A DNA stretch of 64,000 nt from Palsa-504 sp963744575 (GTDB lineage Bacteria > Actinomycetota > Actinomycetes > Streptosporangiales > Streptosporangiaceae). The stretch is from positions 558,001 to 622,000 of the forward strand of contig CAVUUF010000016.1 in NCBI GenBank assembly GCA_963744575.1, in the 5' to 3' direction. Shown piece after piece: positions 52,922 through 61,270 of this stretch. Position numbers and translations under genes: made by a program. Every line of letters begins with the position of its first letter. The stretch's first letter is position 1. Below the pieces are notes generated by a model. The model was not told the DNA's origin and did not search any database. It saw nothing but the letters and a program-made list of their open reading frames with translations.

Positions 52922-52935
52922 ATTTGGTATACCAT
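52922..52935. promoter_or_regulatory. Candidate GntR/FCD operator, site 1
   Basis: ATTTGGTATACCAT contains the perfect 10-bp palindrome TGGTATACCA (52925-52934). It lies between the divergent hydroxylase operon and the enoyl-CoA hydratase gene, 64 bp before that gene's start. The same 14 bp recur at 57781-57794. The half-site fits the TGGT...ACCA type bound by FCD-class GntR proteins, and such a regulator is encoded in this cluster. Confidence 0.65.
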
Positions 52936-52998
52936 ATTTCAGGCGTTTCGGAAGCCCCCGGCAGTGTCAGAGTTCCTCTACCTGGACAGACCCAGACC

Positions 52999-53682
52999 AT
53001 GCCGCATCCTCACCTGGCCGTCGAGACCAGCCCGGCCGGTTACCGGTGGTTGCGCCTTTCCCGGCCGGAACTGCGCAACGCGCTTGACGTGAGCCTGCTG
53101 CGCGCCGTGACGGACGCGCTGGCCGCCGAGCCGGACGTCCCGGTCGTGCTGGGCAGCGCCGACCCGAGCGTGTTCTGCGCCGGGGCCGACCTGACCATCT
53201 CAGCTGCCGAACGGGCGGCCGTCTCCGACCTGGTCTACGCCTGCTGCGAGACGCTGATCACCAGGCCCGGGCCGGTGATCGCGGTGCTGACCGGGCCCGC
53301 GGTCGGCGGCGGCGCGCAGCTGGCGGCCGCGGCCGACCTGCGGATCGCGGGGCCGGGGGCGCGGCTGCGCTGGACCGGGCCGCCCGGCATGGACCTCGCG
53401 GTGGGCGCCTGGCTGCTGCCCGACCTGGTCGGCCGCGGCCCGGCCATGGACCTGACGCTGACCGGCCGCTGGGTGGAGGCGCTCGAGGCGCTCGAGCTCG
53501 GCCTGGTCAACCGGGTCTGCGACGCCCCGGACCGGGTCGCGGCCGAGATCGCGGCCAGTCTGGCCGCGCGCGGCACCGGGACGGGGGTCAAGGCGGTGAT
53601 GTCGGCCGGCGGGCTGCTCGACCGGATGCGGGCGGAACGGGCGGCCAACCGTTCGGCCTGGGACCGCACGCTGCCGCCATGA
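52999..53682 (+). CDS. Enoyl-CoA hydratase/isomerase family protein
   Basis: The product has 227 residues from ATG 52999. Crotonase-fold features are LSRPELRNALDVSLLRAVTDAL, VFCAGADLT (oxyanion hole 1) and GPAVGGGAQLAAAADLRIA (oxyanion hole 2). The glutamates that catalyse hydration in the classical enzyme are not obvious at the usual places; GPPGMDLAVG occupies that segment. It may be an isomerase, hydrolase or other crotonase. It is somewhat short (about 260 is usual). ATGA overlap couples it to the acyl-CoA ligase. Confidence 0.82.
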   Translation: MPHPHLAVETSPAGYRWLRLSRPELRNALDVSLLRAVTDALAAEPDVPVVLGSADPSVFCAGADLTISAAERAAVSDLVYACCETLITRPGPVIAVLTGPAVGGGAQLAAAADLRIAGPGARLRWTGPPGMDLAVGAWLLPDLVGRGPAMDLTLTGRWVEALEALELGLVNRVCDAPDRVAAEIAASLAARGTGTGVKAVMSAGGLLDRMRAERAANRSAWDRTLPP

Positions 53683-55214
53683 TCGCCTACGACGACTGGA
53701 GCCTGGCCGGGTGGCGGACGCACCTGCCCGGCGTGGCGGATATGCGAGCGTACGTCGCAGGGCTCGGTGCGGAGACCGTCCCCGCGCTGGCCGCCGCGGC
53801 CGGGGACCGGGTACCGGGCCGGATCGCGGTCACCGTGGACGGCGAGCCCGTCACCCACGCCGAACTCGGCCGGGCGGCCGGCCAGGTGGCGGCCTGGCTG
53901 GCTACCCGGATCCGTCCCGGGGATCGGGTCCTGCTCGCCGCCGGGACAAGCCTCGGCTTCGTGCGCTGCTACCTCGGCGCGCTGCGCGCCGGGGCAGTGG
54001 TGGTCCCGGCCAACCCGGGCTGCACCACCGCGGAACTCGCGCACCTGGTCGCCGATTGCGGCGCGGTACTTGCCTTCGCCGACCGGGAGCCGGCCCGGCG
54101 GCTGGCCGGGCTGGGATCCGGGCTCGTGACGGCGGATGCGCGGGAGCTGCCCCGGCAGGCCGGGCCGCCTCCCGGGATCGCGGCCCGGCCGGACGAGGTG
54201 GCACTGCTCGCGTACACCTCGGGCACGACCGGACGACCCAAGGGGGTGCCGCTGACCCACCGCCAGCTGGCGGTCTCCATCCGCGCCGCCATGGCGGCCT
54301 GGCGCTGGCAGCCCGATGACGTGCTGGTGCACGCGCTGCCGCTGTACCACCAGCACGGCCTGGGCGGGCTGCACGCCGCGCTGATCGCCGGCGGCACCGT
54401 GCACATCCGGGCCAAGTTCTCCGCCGACGACCTGGTGCGGGCGGCCGCCGGCACCAGGGCCAGCGTGCTGTTCGCGGTGCCCACCATCTACCAGGCACTG
54501 GTCGATTCGCCTGCCGCCCGAGCCGGCGGCCTCCGTGACCTGCGCCTGGCCGTCTGCGGCTCGGCTCCGCTGAGCCCCGCGCTGGCGGGCCGGCTTCCGG
54601 CCGTGCTGGGACGGCTGCCGCTGGTCAGGTACGGCACGACCGAGAGCGGGCTGAACGTCTCCAACCCGGTGGCCGACCCGCGCGGAGACACGATCGGCGT
54701 GCCGCTGCCCGGCGTGCAGGCCAGGATCCGCGCCGCGGACCGCCACCCGGATCCTGGTGCGGACGGCGAGATCCAGCTCCGCGGGCCGCACGTCTTCTCC
54801 GGCTACTGGGACGACCCGGCGGGCACCGAGGCCGCCTTCACCCCGGACGGCTGGTTCCGCACCGGCGACATCGGCGCCGTGGACCCGGACTCCGGGCACC
54901 TGGTGATCCGCGGACGGACCAAGGAGATGATCATCACCGGCGGCCTGAACGTCTACCCGCGCGAGGTGGAGATCGCGCTCGAGGGCCACCCGTCGGTGGC
55001 CGAAGCGGCCGTGGCCGGGATGCCCGACGAGCGGTGGGGCGAGCGGGTGACGGCCTGGGTGGTGCTGCGGGAGGGGCACGGCTTCGACGAGGCCGCGCTC
55101 ATCGCGCACACCAGGACGCTGCTGGCCGGGTACAAGTGCCCCAAGCGGGTGTTCCGGCTGGCCGAGCTGCCCCGCAACCAGCTCGGCAAGATCGTCCGCG
55201 GCGCGCTGCGCTGA
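53679..55214 (+). CDS. Acyl-CoA ligase, MatB-like AMP-binding enzyme
   Basis: The product has 511 residues. ANL-family motifs are all present: YTSGTTGRPKGVPLTH (P-loop), YGTTESGLNVSNP (A5), GWFRTGDIGAVDPDSGHLVIRGRTKEMIITGG (A7-A8) and the final Lys in RNQLGKIVRGALR. LPLYHQHGLGGLHAALIAGG and SNPVADPRGDTIGVPLPGV resemble malonyl-CoA synthetases. It is translationally coupled to the enoyl-CoA hydratase gene, so the pair probably activates and processes a carboxylic acid made by the upstream steps. Substrate not determined. Confidence 0.88.
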   Translation: MIAYDDWSLAGWRTHLPGVADMRAYVAGLGAETVPALAAAAGDRVPGRIAVTVDGEPVTHAELGRAAGQVAAWLATRIRPGDRVLLAAGTSLGFVRCYLGALRAGAVVVPANPGCTTAELAHLVADCGAVLAFADREPARRLAGLGSGLVTADARELPRQAGPPPGIAARPDEVALLAYTSGTTGRPKGVPLTHRQLAVSIRAAMAAWRWQPDDVLVHALPLYHQHGLGGLHAALIAGGTVHIRAKFSADDLVRAAAGTRASVLFAVPTIYQALVDSPAARAGGLRDLRLAVCGSAPLSPALAGRLPAVLGRLPLVRYGTTESGLNVSNPVADPRGDTIGVPLPGVQARIRAADRHPDPGADGEIQLRGPHVFSGYWDDPAGTEAAFTPDGWFRTGDIGAVDPDSGHLVIRGRTKEMIITGGLNVYPREVEIALEGHPSVAEAAVAGMPDERWGERVTAWVVLREGHGFDEAALIAHTRTLLAGYKCPKRVFRLAELPRNQLGKIVRGALR

Positions 55215-55238
55215 ATTATGGGGCGGACTAGGAGGCGG

Positions 55239-56468
55239 TCAGGCGTCGACCAGCGCCGGCGCCTTGTGGTGGTGGGCTTCTAGGTAGCGGCGGGTCATGA
55301 GCAACGCGGCGATCCCGTCGCCCACCGCGGAGCCGAGCTGCTTGGTCGATCCGGCGCGCACGTCGCCGGCCGCGAACACGCCCGGCAGGGACGTCTCCAT
55401 GGTGGGGCTGGTGACGAGGAACCCGCTGGCGTCGCGCTGTACGGCGTCGCCGAGGAAGGCGTTGTTCGGCTTGAGGCCGATGAACACGAACGCGGCGGCG
55501 GCCGGGAACCTGCGGGTCTTCTTGGTGTCGCGGTCGCGGGCCACCACGGCGGCGAACTGGCCCCGCTCGCCCTCGAGCTCGACGATGTCCACGCCGGTCT
55601 GCAGGGTGAACTGCGGATCGGATCGCACTCGCTCCTGGAGGACCGGCGAGGCCGTCAGGCCGTCGCGCGTCAGCACCCGGACCCGCTTGGCGAACTCGGA
55701 CAGGTGCAGCCCTTCCTCCAGGGCCGAGTTGCCGCCGCCGATGACCACCACTTCATCGGCGCCCTTGTAGAACGGCGCGTCGCAGGTGGCGCAGAAGTGG
55801 ACGCCGGCGCCGATGAGGTCCTCCTCGCCGGGCACGTCGAGGCGCCGGTAGGTCGACCCGGTGGCCGCGATCACCGCGTGCGAGGTGAGCTGCTGGCCCG
55901 TGGACAGCGAGGTGACCAGGTCCTCGCCGTCGCGCTGCACGGCGGTGACCGATACCGCGGAGAGGAGCTCCACCCCGTAACGGCGGGCCTGGGCCACGAA
56001 CCGTTCGGCTAGCTCGGCGCCGGAGATCCCGTCGGGGAACCCCGGGTAGTTGTCGATCCGGCCGCTGACCCCGGCCTGGCCGCCGAGCGCGCTAGCGTCC
56101 ACCACGACGGCGTCGATGCCTTCCCGGGCGGCGTACATGGCGGCTGCCAGGCCGGCCGGGCCGCCGCCGACGATGACCAGATCGTAGGCGGACCGTTCGG
56201 CCTCCAGCGTCAGGCCGCTGCGGCGGGCCAGCGCTTCGTTGCTCGGGTTGACCTCGAAGGTTCCGTCCGGGTACACCACCGTGGGAATGATCTGGCCGCC
56301 GCCCTGCAGTTCCTTGACCCGCTCGATGGCCTCCGGCTGGACGTCGATGTTGACGAACGTGTAGCGAACCTTGTGCGCGGAGAGGAACTTCTTCACGCGC
56401 TTGCAGTGCGGGCACCACGGGGCCCCGTAGACCGTCATGGCCGACTCGTCTGCGGAATCGAGATTCAC
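55239..56468 (-). CDS. Glutaredoxin-thioredoxin reductase fusion
   Basis: The product has 409 residues from GTG 56468, with GGAGG about 10 bp upstream. Residues 12-90 are a glutaredoxin/mycoredoxin-like domain with CPHC and a following IIPTVVYPDG (cis-Pro). The remainder is a thioredoxin-reductase-type flavoprotein: VIVGGGPAGLAAAMYAA for FAD, CATCDAPFYKGADEVVVIGGGNSALEEG with the redox-active CATC and the NADPH fold, and GVFAAGDVRAGSTKQLGSAVGDG. The fusion would deliver electrons directly to its own glutaredoxin domain. It is convergent with the ligase gene. Its N-terminus faces a divergent channel-like gene. Confidence 0.9.
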   Translation of the reverse strand: MNLDSADESAMTVYGAPWCPHCKRVKKFLSAHKVRYTFVNIDVQPEAIERVKELQGGGQIIPTVVYPDGTFEVNPSNEALARRSGLTLEAERSAYDLVIVGGGPAGLAAAMYAAREGIDAVVVDASALGGQAGVSGRIDNYPGFPDGISGAELAERFVAQARRYGVELLSAVSVTAVQRDGEDLVTSLSTGQQLTSHAVIAATGSTYRRLDVPGEEDLIGAGVHFCATCDAPFYKGADEVVVIGGGNSALEEGLHLSEFAKRVRVLTRDGLTASPVLQERVRSDPQFTLQTGVDIVELEGERGQFAAVVARDRDTKKTRRFPAAAAFVFIGLKPNNAFLGDAVQRDASGFLVTSPTMETSLPGVFAAGDVRAGSTKQLGSAVGDGIAALLMTRRYLEAHHHKAPALVDA

Positions 56469-56591
56469 TGGCCCACCCCTCCGAGGACACGCGCCGATCA
56501 GGGAAACTGACACCACGAACCGTTCGGCCGGAAAAATATTCCCGGCATCCCGGACGGCCACCGGCGAGCGGCGGCATACGGAGGAGAATCC

Positions 56592-57713
56592 ATGGTGATG
56601 CCGATGGCGGGCCGTGTGGTAGCGGCGGTGATCGGCGGCCTGCTGGTGCTCGCGGCCGGGTCAAGCGTCACCGGGACACTGATCGTGTCGCGTTCGGTGA
56701 GCAGCCGGCTGACCCGGTGGGTGGACCGGATCGTGGTGTGGGCGTACCGGCGGGCGACCAAGAGGCGCGGCGATGACTACCGGCGGATGGACCGGGTGCT
56801 TGCCACCCAAGCGGCGGCGATCTTGCTGTGCCAGCTGGCCGCGTGGCTGGTGGTCGCCTATGTCGGGTTCGCGCTGCTGCTGTGGCCCTTCGCCACCCGG
56901 GGCGTGGTGTCGGCGTTCGTCGACGCCGGGTCCTCGCTGTTCACTCTCGGATTCGCGGTGCCCGCCGGAGCGGCCCCGGCGGTGATCGTGTTCCTGGCCG
57001 CCGCGACCGGCCTGGTGATCGTCACGCTGCAGATCGCCTACCTGCCGACCCTGTACGCGTCGTTCAATCGCAGGGAGACCGAAGTGGCGCTGCTGAACGC
57101 GCGGGCCGGGGTGCCGTCCTGGGGCCCGGAGCTGCTGGCGCGCACCCATTACGCCCTGGGAACTGGCATGTCGACCCTCGATACGATGCCGGACCTGTAC
57201 GAGCAGTGGGAGCGCTGGGCCGCGGATGTCGCCGAAAGCCACACCACCTACCTGCCGCTGGTCCGGTTTCGCTCCCCCACGCCGCTGTCGTCGTGGGTGA
57301 CCGCGCTGCTGGCCGTGCTGGACTCGGCCGCGCTGTTCCTGGCGTTGTCGCCGAAGGCGGCACCGGAGGTAGCGGCGCGGCTGTGCCTGCGCGGCGGATT
57401 CCAGTGCTTCAGCCGGATCGCCCGGGCCATGGGCATCGAGCTACCGGACGAGCCCGATCCAGCCGCCGGGATCAGCCTGACCTACGAGGAGTTCCTCCAG
57501 GGGATCGCCAAGATGCGCGAGGTCAAGTTCGAGATCGAGCGCGACCCGGTCGAGGCGTGGCCGGACTTCGTCGGATGGCGGGTCAATTACGAGCGGGCCG
57601 CCTACGCGGTGGCCACCGCCGTCGACGCGGTGCCCGCGCTGTGGTCCGGACCGCGTCATCATCCCCTTCAGCCCATCCCGCCGATCCGTCCGGGACGCGG
57701 CCGGCCTAGGTAG
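56592..57713 (+). CDS. Membrane protein resembling a two-helix ion-channel pore
   Basis: The product has 373 residues from ATG 56592, with GGAGGAGA about 5 bp upstream. Helices lie at about 7-30, 68-98 and 125-147. Between the latter two, SSLFTLGFAVPAG resembles a potassium-channel pore loop (TLGFG) in which the selectivity filter is altered. AYLPTLYASFNRRETEVALLNARAG follows, then a roughly 200-residue cytosolic domain with LYEQWERWAADVAESHTTYLPL. The channel relation is inference from this loop only; a K+ channel filter TxGYG is not present. Confidence 0.6.
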   Translation: MVMPMAGRVVAAVIGGLLVLAAGSSVTGTLIVSRSVSSRLTRWVDRIVVWAYRRATKRRGDDYRRMDRVLATQAAAILLCQLAAWLVVAYVGFALLLWPFATRGVVSAFVDAGSSLFTLGFAVPAGAAPAVIVFLAAATGLVIVTLQIAYLPTLYASFNRRETEVALLNARAGVPSWGPELLARTHYALGTGMSTLDTMPDLYEQWERWAADVAESHTTYLPLVRFRSPTPLSSWVTALLAVLDSAALFLALSPKAAPEVAARLCLRGGFQCFSRIARAMGIELPDEPDPAAGISLTYEEFLQGIAKMREVKFEIERDPVEAWPDFVGWRVNYERAAYAVATAVDAVPALWSGPRHHPLQPIPPIRPGRGRPR

Positions 57714-57780
57714 CGGTCCGAGGAAGCGCCGGCGGTAGCAGCTCGATGAAGCGTCCGCGCAGGCCTTCCACCCTATTGAT

Positions 57781-57794
57781 ATTTGGTATACCAT
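57781..57794. promoter_or_regulatory. Candidate GntR/FCD operator, site 2
   Basis: ATTTGGTATACCAT is identical over 14 bp to site 1 at 52922-52935 and contains the same palindrome TGGTATACCA. It lies 110 bp before the SDR gene start. The match suggests that the SDR-permease pair belongs to the same regulon as the hydroxylase and ligase operons. Confidence 0.65.
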
Positions 57795-57903
57795 CCAGCT
57801 CACCAGGCGGCGCTGACGGCCGCGACGGCACGGGAACCCGCCAACCCGCGGCCGGGAGCATGCCGGCCGGGCGCGGCGCTGCAGCCAGGCGGAAGGGGTT
57901 GCG

Positions 57904-58701
57904 GTGGATCTGCAACTGGACGGCAAGGTCGCCCTGGTGACGGGGGCCAGCAAGGGCATCGGCCGGTGCGTGGCCGAGTTCCTCGCCCGCGAGGGCTGCG
58001 ACGTGGTCATCACGGCCAGGACCGCGGGCCCGCTGGAAGCTGCCGCGGAGAAGATCGCCGCCGACACCGGCCGGGCGGTGCTCCCGCTGGCCGGGGACAT
58101 GAGCGTGACCGAGGACGTCCAGCGCTGCGTCGACGCCACCCTGGAGCGGTTCGGTCGGATCGACATCCTGGTCACCTGCGCGGGCAGCTCGCCCGGCGGG
58201 CTGTTCGAGGACCTGACCGAAGAGCAGTGGATGTCCAGCCTCAACCTGAAGTTCATGGGGTACGTGCGGTCGGTGCGCGCGGTCATCGGCCACATGCGCC
58301 AGCGCGGCGCGGGCGCGATCGTCCTCGTCGTCGGCAACGACGGCCTCAAGCCCAGCTACTGGGAGATGACGGCCGGGGTGGCCAACGCCGCGGACATCAA
58401 CTTCGCCTCCTCGGTCGCCGAGCAGTACGGGCGCTACGGCGTGCGCATCAACACCGTCAACCCGGGCCCGGTGAACACGGATCGGTGGGACACGCTGGAG
58501 AAGGCCTTCGCCCGGGACAAGGGCGTGAACCAGGAGCGCGCGCGCGAACTGGCCAAGGAGTCGATTCCCTTCGGCCGCATCTGTGAGCCGGAAGAAGTCG
58601 CGGCGCTGGTGACGTTCCTGGCCTCGCCGCTGGCCAGCTTCGTCAACGGCGCCCACATCCCCGTCGACGGGGCGCAGCGCAAAGCAATCATGGACCGTTG
58701 A
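57904..58701 (+). CDS. SDR-family oxidoreductase lacking the usual YxxxK motif
   Basis: The product has 265 residues from GTG 57904. The NAD(P)-binding loop is TGASKGIG, with VVITARTAG and LAGDMSVTED following and CAGSSPGG in the NNAG position. In the active-site region the sequence is GNDGLKPSYWEMTAGVANAA, so the residue four after Tyr is Thr, not Lys. NPGPVNTDRWD and a normal C-terminus (FVNGAHIPVDGAQ) follow. It is therefore an SDR with an atypical active site or a non-dehydrogenase. It is followed 11 bp later by the permease gene. Confidence 0.85.
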   Translation: MDLQLDGKVALVTGASKGIGRCVAEFLAREGCDVVITARTAGPLEAAAEKIAADTGRAVLPLAGDMSVTEDVQRCVDATLERFGRIDILVTCAGSSPGGLFEDLTEEQWMSSLNLKFMGYVRSVRAVIGHMRQRGAGAIVLVVGNDGLKPSYWEMTAGVANAADINFASSVAEQYGRYGVRINTVNPGPVNTDRWDTLEKAFARDKGVNQERARELAKESIPFGRICEPEEVAALVTFLASPLASFVNGAHIPVDGAQRKAIMDR

Positions 58702-58712
58702 GGAGGTCCGCC

Positions 58713-60191
58713 ATGACTCACGCCGCCGACGCCGCGGATCTGCGGCCGCTTCAGGTCGAGATGAACGGCATCAACGTCATCGCCGAGTCCGAGCGCAAGG
58801 GCCACCCGCGTGACTTGTTCTGGCCGTGGTTCGCCGCGAACATCTCGGTGCTCGGGCTCAGCTACGGCTCGTTCGTCCTGGGCTTCGGCATCTCCTTCTG
58901 GCAGGCGCTGGTCGTCGGCGTGGTCGGGATCGTGCTGTCGTTCCTGGCCTGCGGGTTCATCGCGGTGGCGGGCAAACGCGGATCGGCGCCGACGATGGTG
59001 CTGAGCCGGGCCGCGTTCGGGGTCAACGGCAACAAGCTGCCCGCGGTGATCTCCTGGCTGCTGACCGTGGGCTGGGAGACGGTGCTGGTCATCCTGGCCA
59101 CGCTGGCCACCGCGACCGTGTTCCACCAGCTCGGCTGGGGCGGCGGCACCGGCACCAAGGTCGTCGCGCTGATCGTCGTGGTCGGGCTGACGATCTTCGG
59201 CGGCGTGATGGGCTTTGACCTGATCATGCGGATGCAGACCCTGATCACCATCGTGACCGGGGTGGCCACGGTGGTGTTCATCGCGCTGGTCGCGGACCAT
59301 ATCCACTGGCACACGGTCTCCGCCCTCCCCAGCGGCTCGGCCGAGGCGGTCATCGGGGCGCTGGTGTTCGTGATGACCGGCTTCGGACTGGGCTGGGTGA
59401 ACTGCGCCGCGGACTACTCGCGCTACCTGCCCAGGCGGTCCTCCGGAGCGGGCGTGGTCTGGTGGACCACGTTTGCCTCCTCGATCGCCCCGGTCTTCCT
59501 GCTGGTGTTCGGGCTGCTGCTGGCCGGCTCGTCCAAGAGCCTGAGCACGGCGATCGGCGCCGACCCGATCGGGGCGCTGGCCACGCTGCTGCCCACCTGG
59601 TTCCTGGTGCCGTTCGCCATCGTGGCCGTGCTCGGGCTGATCGGCGGCTCGGTGCTCGACATCTACTCCTCCGGGCTGGCAATGCTCACCCTCGGCGTGC
59701 GGGTGCCCCGGTACGTGGCCGCCCTGATCGACGGCACGGTGATGACGCTGGGCACCATCTACGTGGTGTTCGTCGCGCACAACTTCATCGGTCAGTTCGA
59801 GGGATTCCTGATCACCCTCGGGGTGCCGATCGCGGCCTGGTGCGGGGTCATGCTGGCCGACATCGCGCTGCGTCGGCGGGACTACGCCGAGCCGGAGCTG
59901 TTCACCCCGGCCGGCCGCTACGGCGACATCCGGTGGGTCCCGGTGCTGGCGGTCATCGTGGCCACGGGAATCGGCTGGGGCCTGGTCACCAACAGCTCGG
60001 CCAGCTGGCTGACCTGGCAGGGCTACCTGCTCGGCCCGTTCGGCCTGGGCGGCAAGACCGGTGCCTGGGCGGGCGCCAACCTCGGCGTGCTGGTGGCCCT
60101 GGCCATCGGCCTCGTCGCGACGCTGGCGTTCAGCCACTCGGCGGTCCGCGCCGAGGAAGCCGCTCCCCGGCCCGCCCCCGCCGCCGTCTAG
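58713..60191 (+). CDS. NCS1-family permease (purine/cytosine/allantoin type)
   Basis: The product has about 492 residues from ATG 58713, with AGGAGGT 5 bp upstream. It has 12 hydrophobic helices. Family signatures include FWPWFAANISVLGLSYGSFVLG in the first helix, RAAFGVNGNKLPAVISWLLTVGWE and ADYSRYLPRRSSGAGVVWW. Such carriers bring nucleobases, allantoin or hydantoins in with Na+ or H+. In this cluster it probably imports the nitrogen heterocycle attacked by the molybdenum hydroxylase. Confidence 0.9.
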   Translation: MTHAADAADLRPLQVEMNGINVIAESERKGHPRDLFWPWFAANISVLGLSYGSFVLGFGISFWQALVVGVVGIVLSFLACGFIAVAGKRGSAPTMVLSRAAFGVNGNKLPAVISWLLTVGWETVLVILATLATATVFHQLGWGGGTGTKVVALIVVVGLTIFGGVMGFDLIMRMQTLITIVTGVATVVFIALVADHIHWHTVSALPSGSAEAVIGALVFVMTGFGLGWVNCAADYSRYLPRRSSGAGVVWWTTFASSIAPVFLLVFGLLLAGSSKSLSTAIGADPIGALATLLPTWFLVPFAIVAVLGLIGGSVLDIYSSGLAMLTLGVRVPRYVAALIDGTVMTLGTIYVVFVAHNFIGQFEGFLITLGVPIAAWCGVMLADIALRRRDYAEPELFTPAGRYGDIRWVPVLAVIVATGIGWGLVTNSSASWLTWQGYLLGPFGLGGKTGAWAGANLGVLVALAIGLVATLAFSHSAVRAEEAAPRPAPAAV

Positions 60192-60249
60192 CACGGTCCC
60201 CGATTCATCTAGCACGGTCCCCGATTCGTCTAGCACGGTCCCCGGACCC
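60187..60249. repeat. Three tandem 21-bp direct repeats after the permease gene
   Basis: Units at 60187-60207, 60208-60228 and 60229-60249 start TCTAGCACGGTCCCC; the first two differ at one base, and the third diverges in its last five or so bases. The permease stop codon (TAG, 60189-60191) lies inside the first unit. They lead directly into a perfect hairpin. Confidence 0.9.
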
Positions 60250-60299
60250 AATGAATGCGGCTCTCTACCGGATCTATCCATGAGAGCCGCATTCATTGG
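60248..60299 (+). terminator. Perfect 18-bp inverted repeat, likely transcription terminator
   Basis: CCAATGAATGCGGCTCTC (60248-60265) is exactly complementary to 60282-60299, with a 16-nt loop. TTTAA follows the stem. It is the strongest hairpin seen in the window and sits 57 bp past the permease stop. A bidirectional terminator is the simplest reading, although an 18-bp perfect stem is longer than is needed for that. Confidence 0.7.
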
Positions 60300-60445
60300 T
60301 TTAATCGCGGCCCGGTATGGGGCGGTGTGAAGGTTTGGGTGCCGGGTCCGGGAGGCAGCTGAAATGGCGCGGGCGGCCAACGAAGCGGTAATCGTGTCCG
60401 GATGAGGCCTTCTTTCGCCGGGTATGCGCCGTTTACCCTGGCGGT

Positions 60446-61264
60446 ATGGGGACGCCCTCGCCAGGCTGGGACTTGCTGGTCCGCGAGACGGCCGAATCGA
60501 CCCGGCGCAACAGGCGCCGTCGGCGCCAGCGTCGCGCGCGATGGATGCTCGGGCTGCTTACGTGCGTCACCACGGGGGCCCTTGCGGCCATTGCGTTGTT
60601 CGTCTTGCATATCTCCAGGATTCCGACGGCGACCCGGCCGACCGCGCTGACGCTCAGCCAGGGGACCACGTCAGGAGCGCACCGGGTGTCCGCGAAGCAC
60701 ACCCGGCAGCCCGTGATCGCGCCGCCGCAGGTGACCGACGTGACATCCGGCCTGTCCTACCGGCTGCTCTCCTCGCCCTGGCGGTCGGGTTGCCCGTCCG
60801 ACCTGATCACGTCGTCGTTCAACTGGACCGCGGGCGAGAACACCGTGGCCGGGCACGTCACCATCGGCGGTTCGGTCATCGACTGGCACGGCGTGGCCTG
60901 CTCGGGCCCGCTCCAGCAGCAGTTCAGTTACGCGGGCCCCGCCGACCTCGAGCCGACCGCGATGAACCTGCTCGGCGCGCTCGACCCGGCATACTACGCC
61001 GGGGTTCCCCACTCCCGCACGATCGATGAGAGCTCCGCGATGAAGGTCAGCGGGCACCAGGCCTGGATCGTGGAGTTCACCATGGACTACTCCGGCGGCG
61101 CGAGCCAGGGCCTGACCTGGAGCACCGAACTGGGCGCGGTGGTGGTCGTCGACCGCGGCAGCACCGAGGCCCCCGCCGTTCTCTACGTCTCGGTGCCGGC
61201 CAACCTCGGCACCCAGAAGGTCACCACGCTGCTCAGCTCACTCCGCATAAGCTCGCAGTCCTAG
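60446..61264 (+). CDS. Single-pass membrane-anchored protein, unknown function
   Basis: The product has 272 residues from ATG 60446. A strongly basic stretch (RRNRRRRRQRRARW) precedes one helix (MLGLLTCVTTGALAAIALFVLHI). An external domain of about 200 residues follows, with WRSGCPSDL and WHGVACSGPL cysteines that could form a disulfide. SSAMKVSGHQAWIVEFTMDY resembles lipoprotein-like sensor domains, but no family can be named. It is convergent with the DUF4097-like gene, 6 bp away. Confidence 0.7.
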   Translation: MGTPSPGWDLLVRETAESTRRNRRRRRQRRARWMLGLLTCVTTGALAAIALFVLHISRIPTATRPTALTLSQGTTSGAHRVSAKHTRQPVIAPPQVTDVTSGLSYRLLSSPWRSGCPSDLITSSFNWTAGENTVAGHVTIGGSVIDWHGVACSGPLQQQFSYAGPADLEPTAMNLLGALDPAYYAGVPHSRTIDESSAMKVSGHQAWIVEFTMDYSGGASQGLTWSTELGAVVVVDRGSTEAPAVLYVSVPANLGTQKVTTLLSSLRISSQS

Positions 61265-61270
61265 CAGGCC

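Noticed and set aside
60187..60249. CRISPR array
   Set aside because: The three 21-bp units are directly adjacent with no spacers and no cas genes are present.
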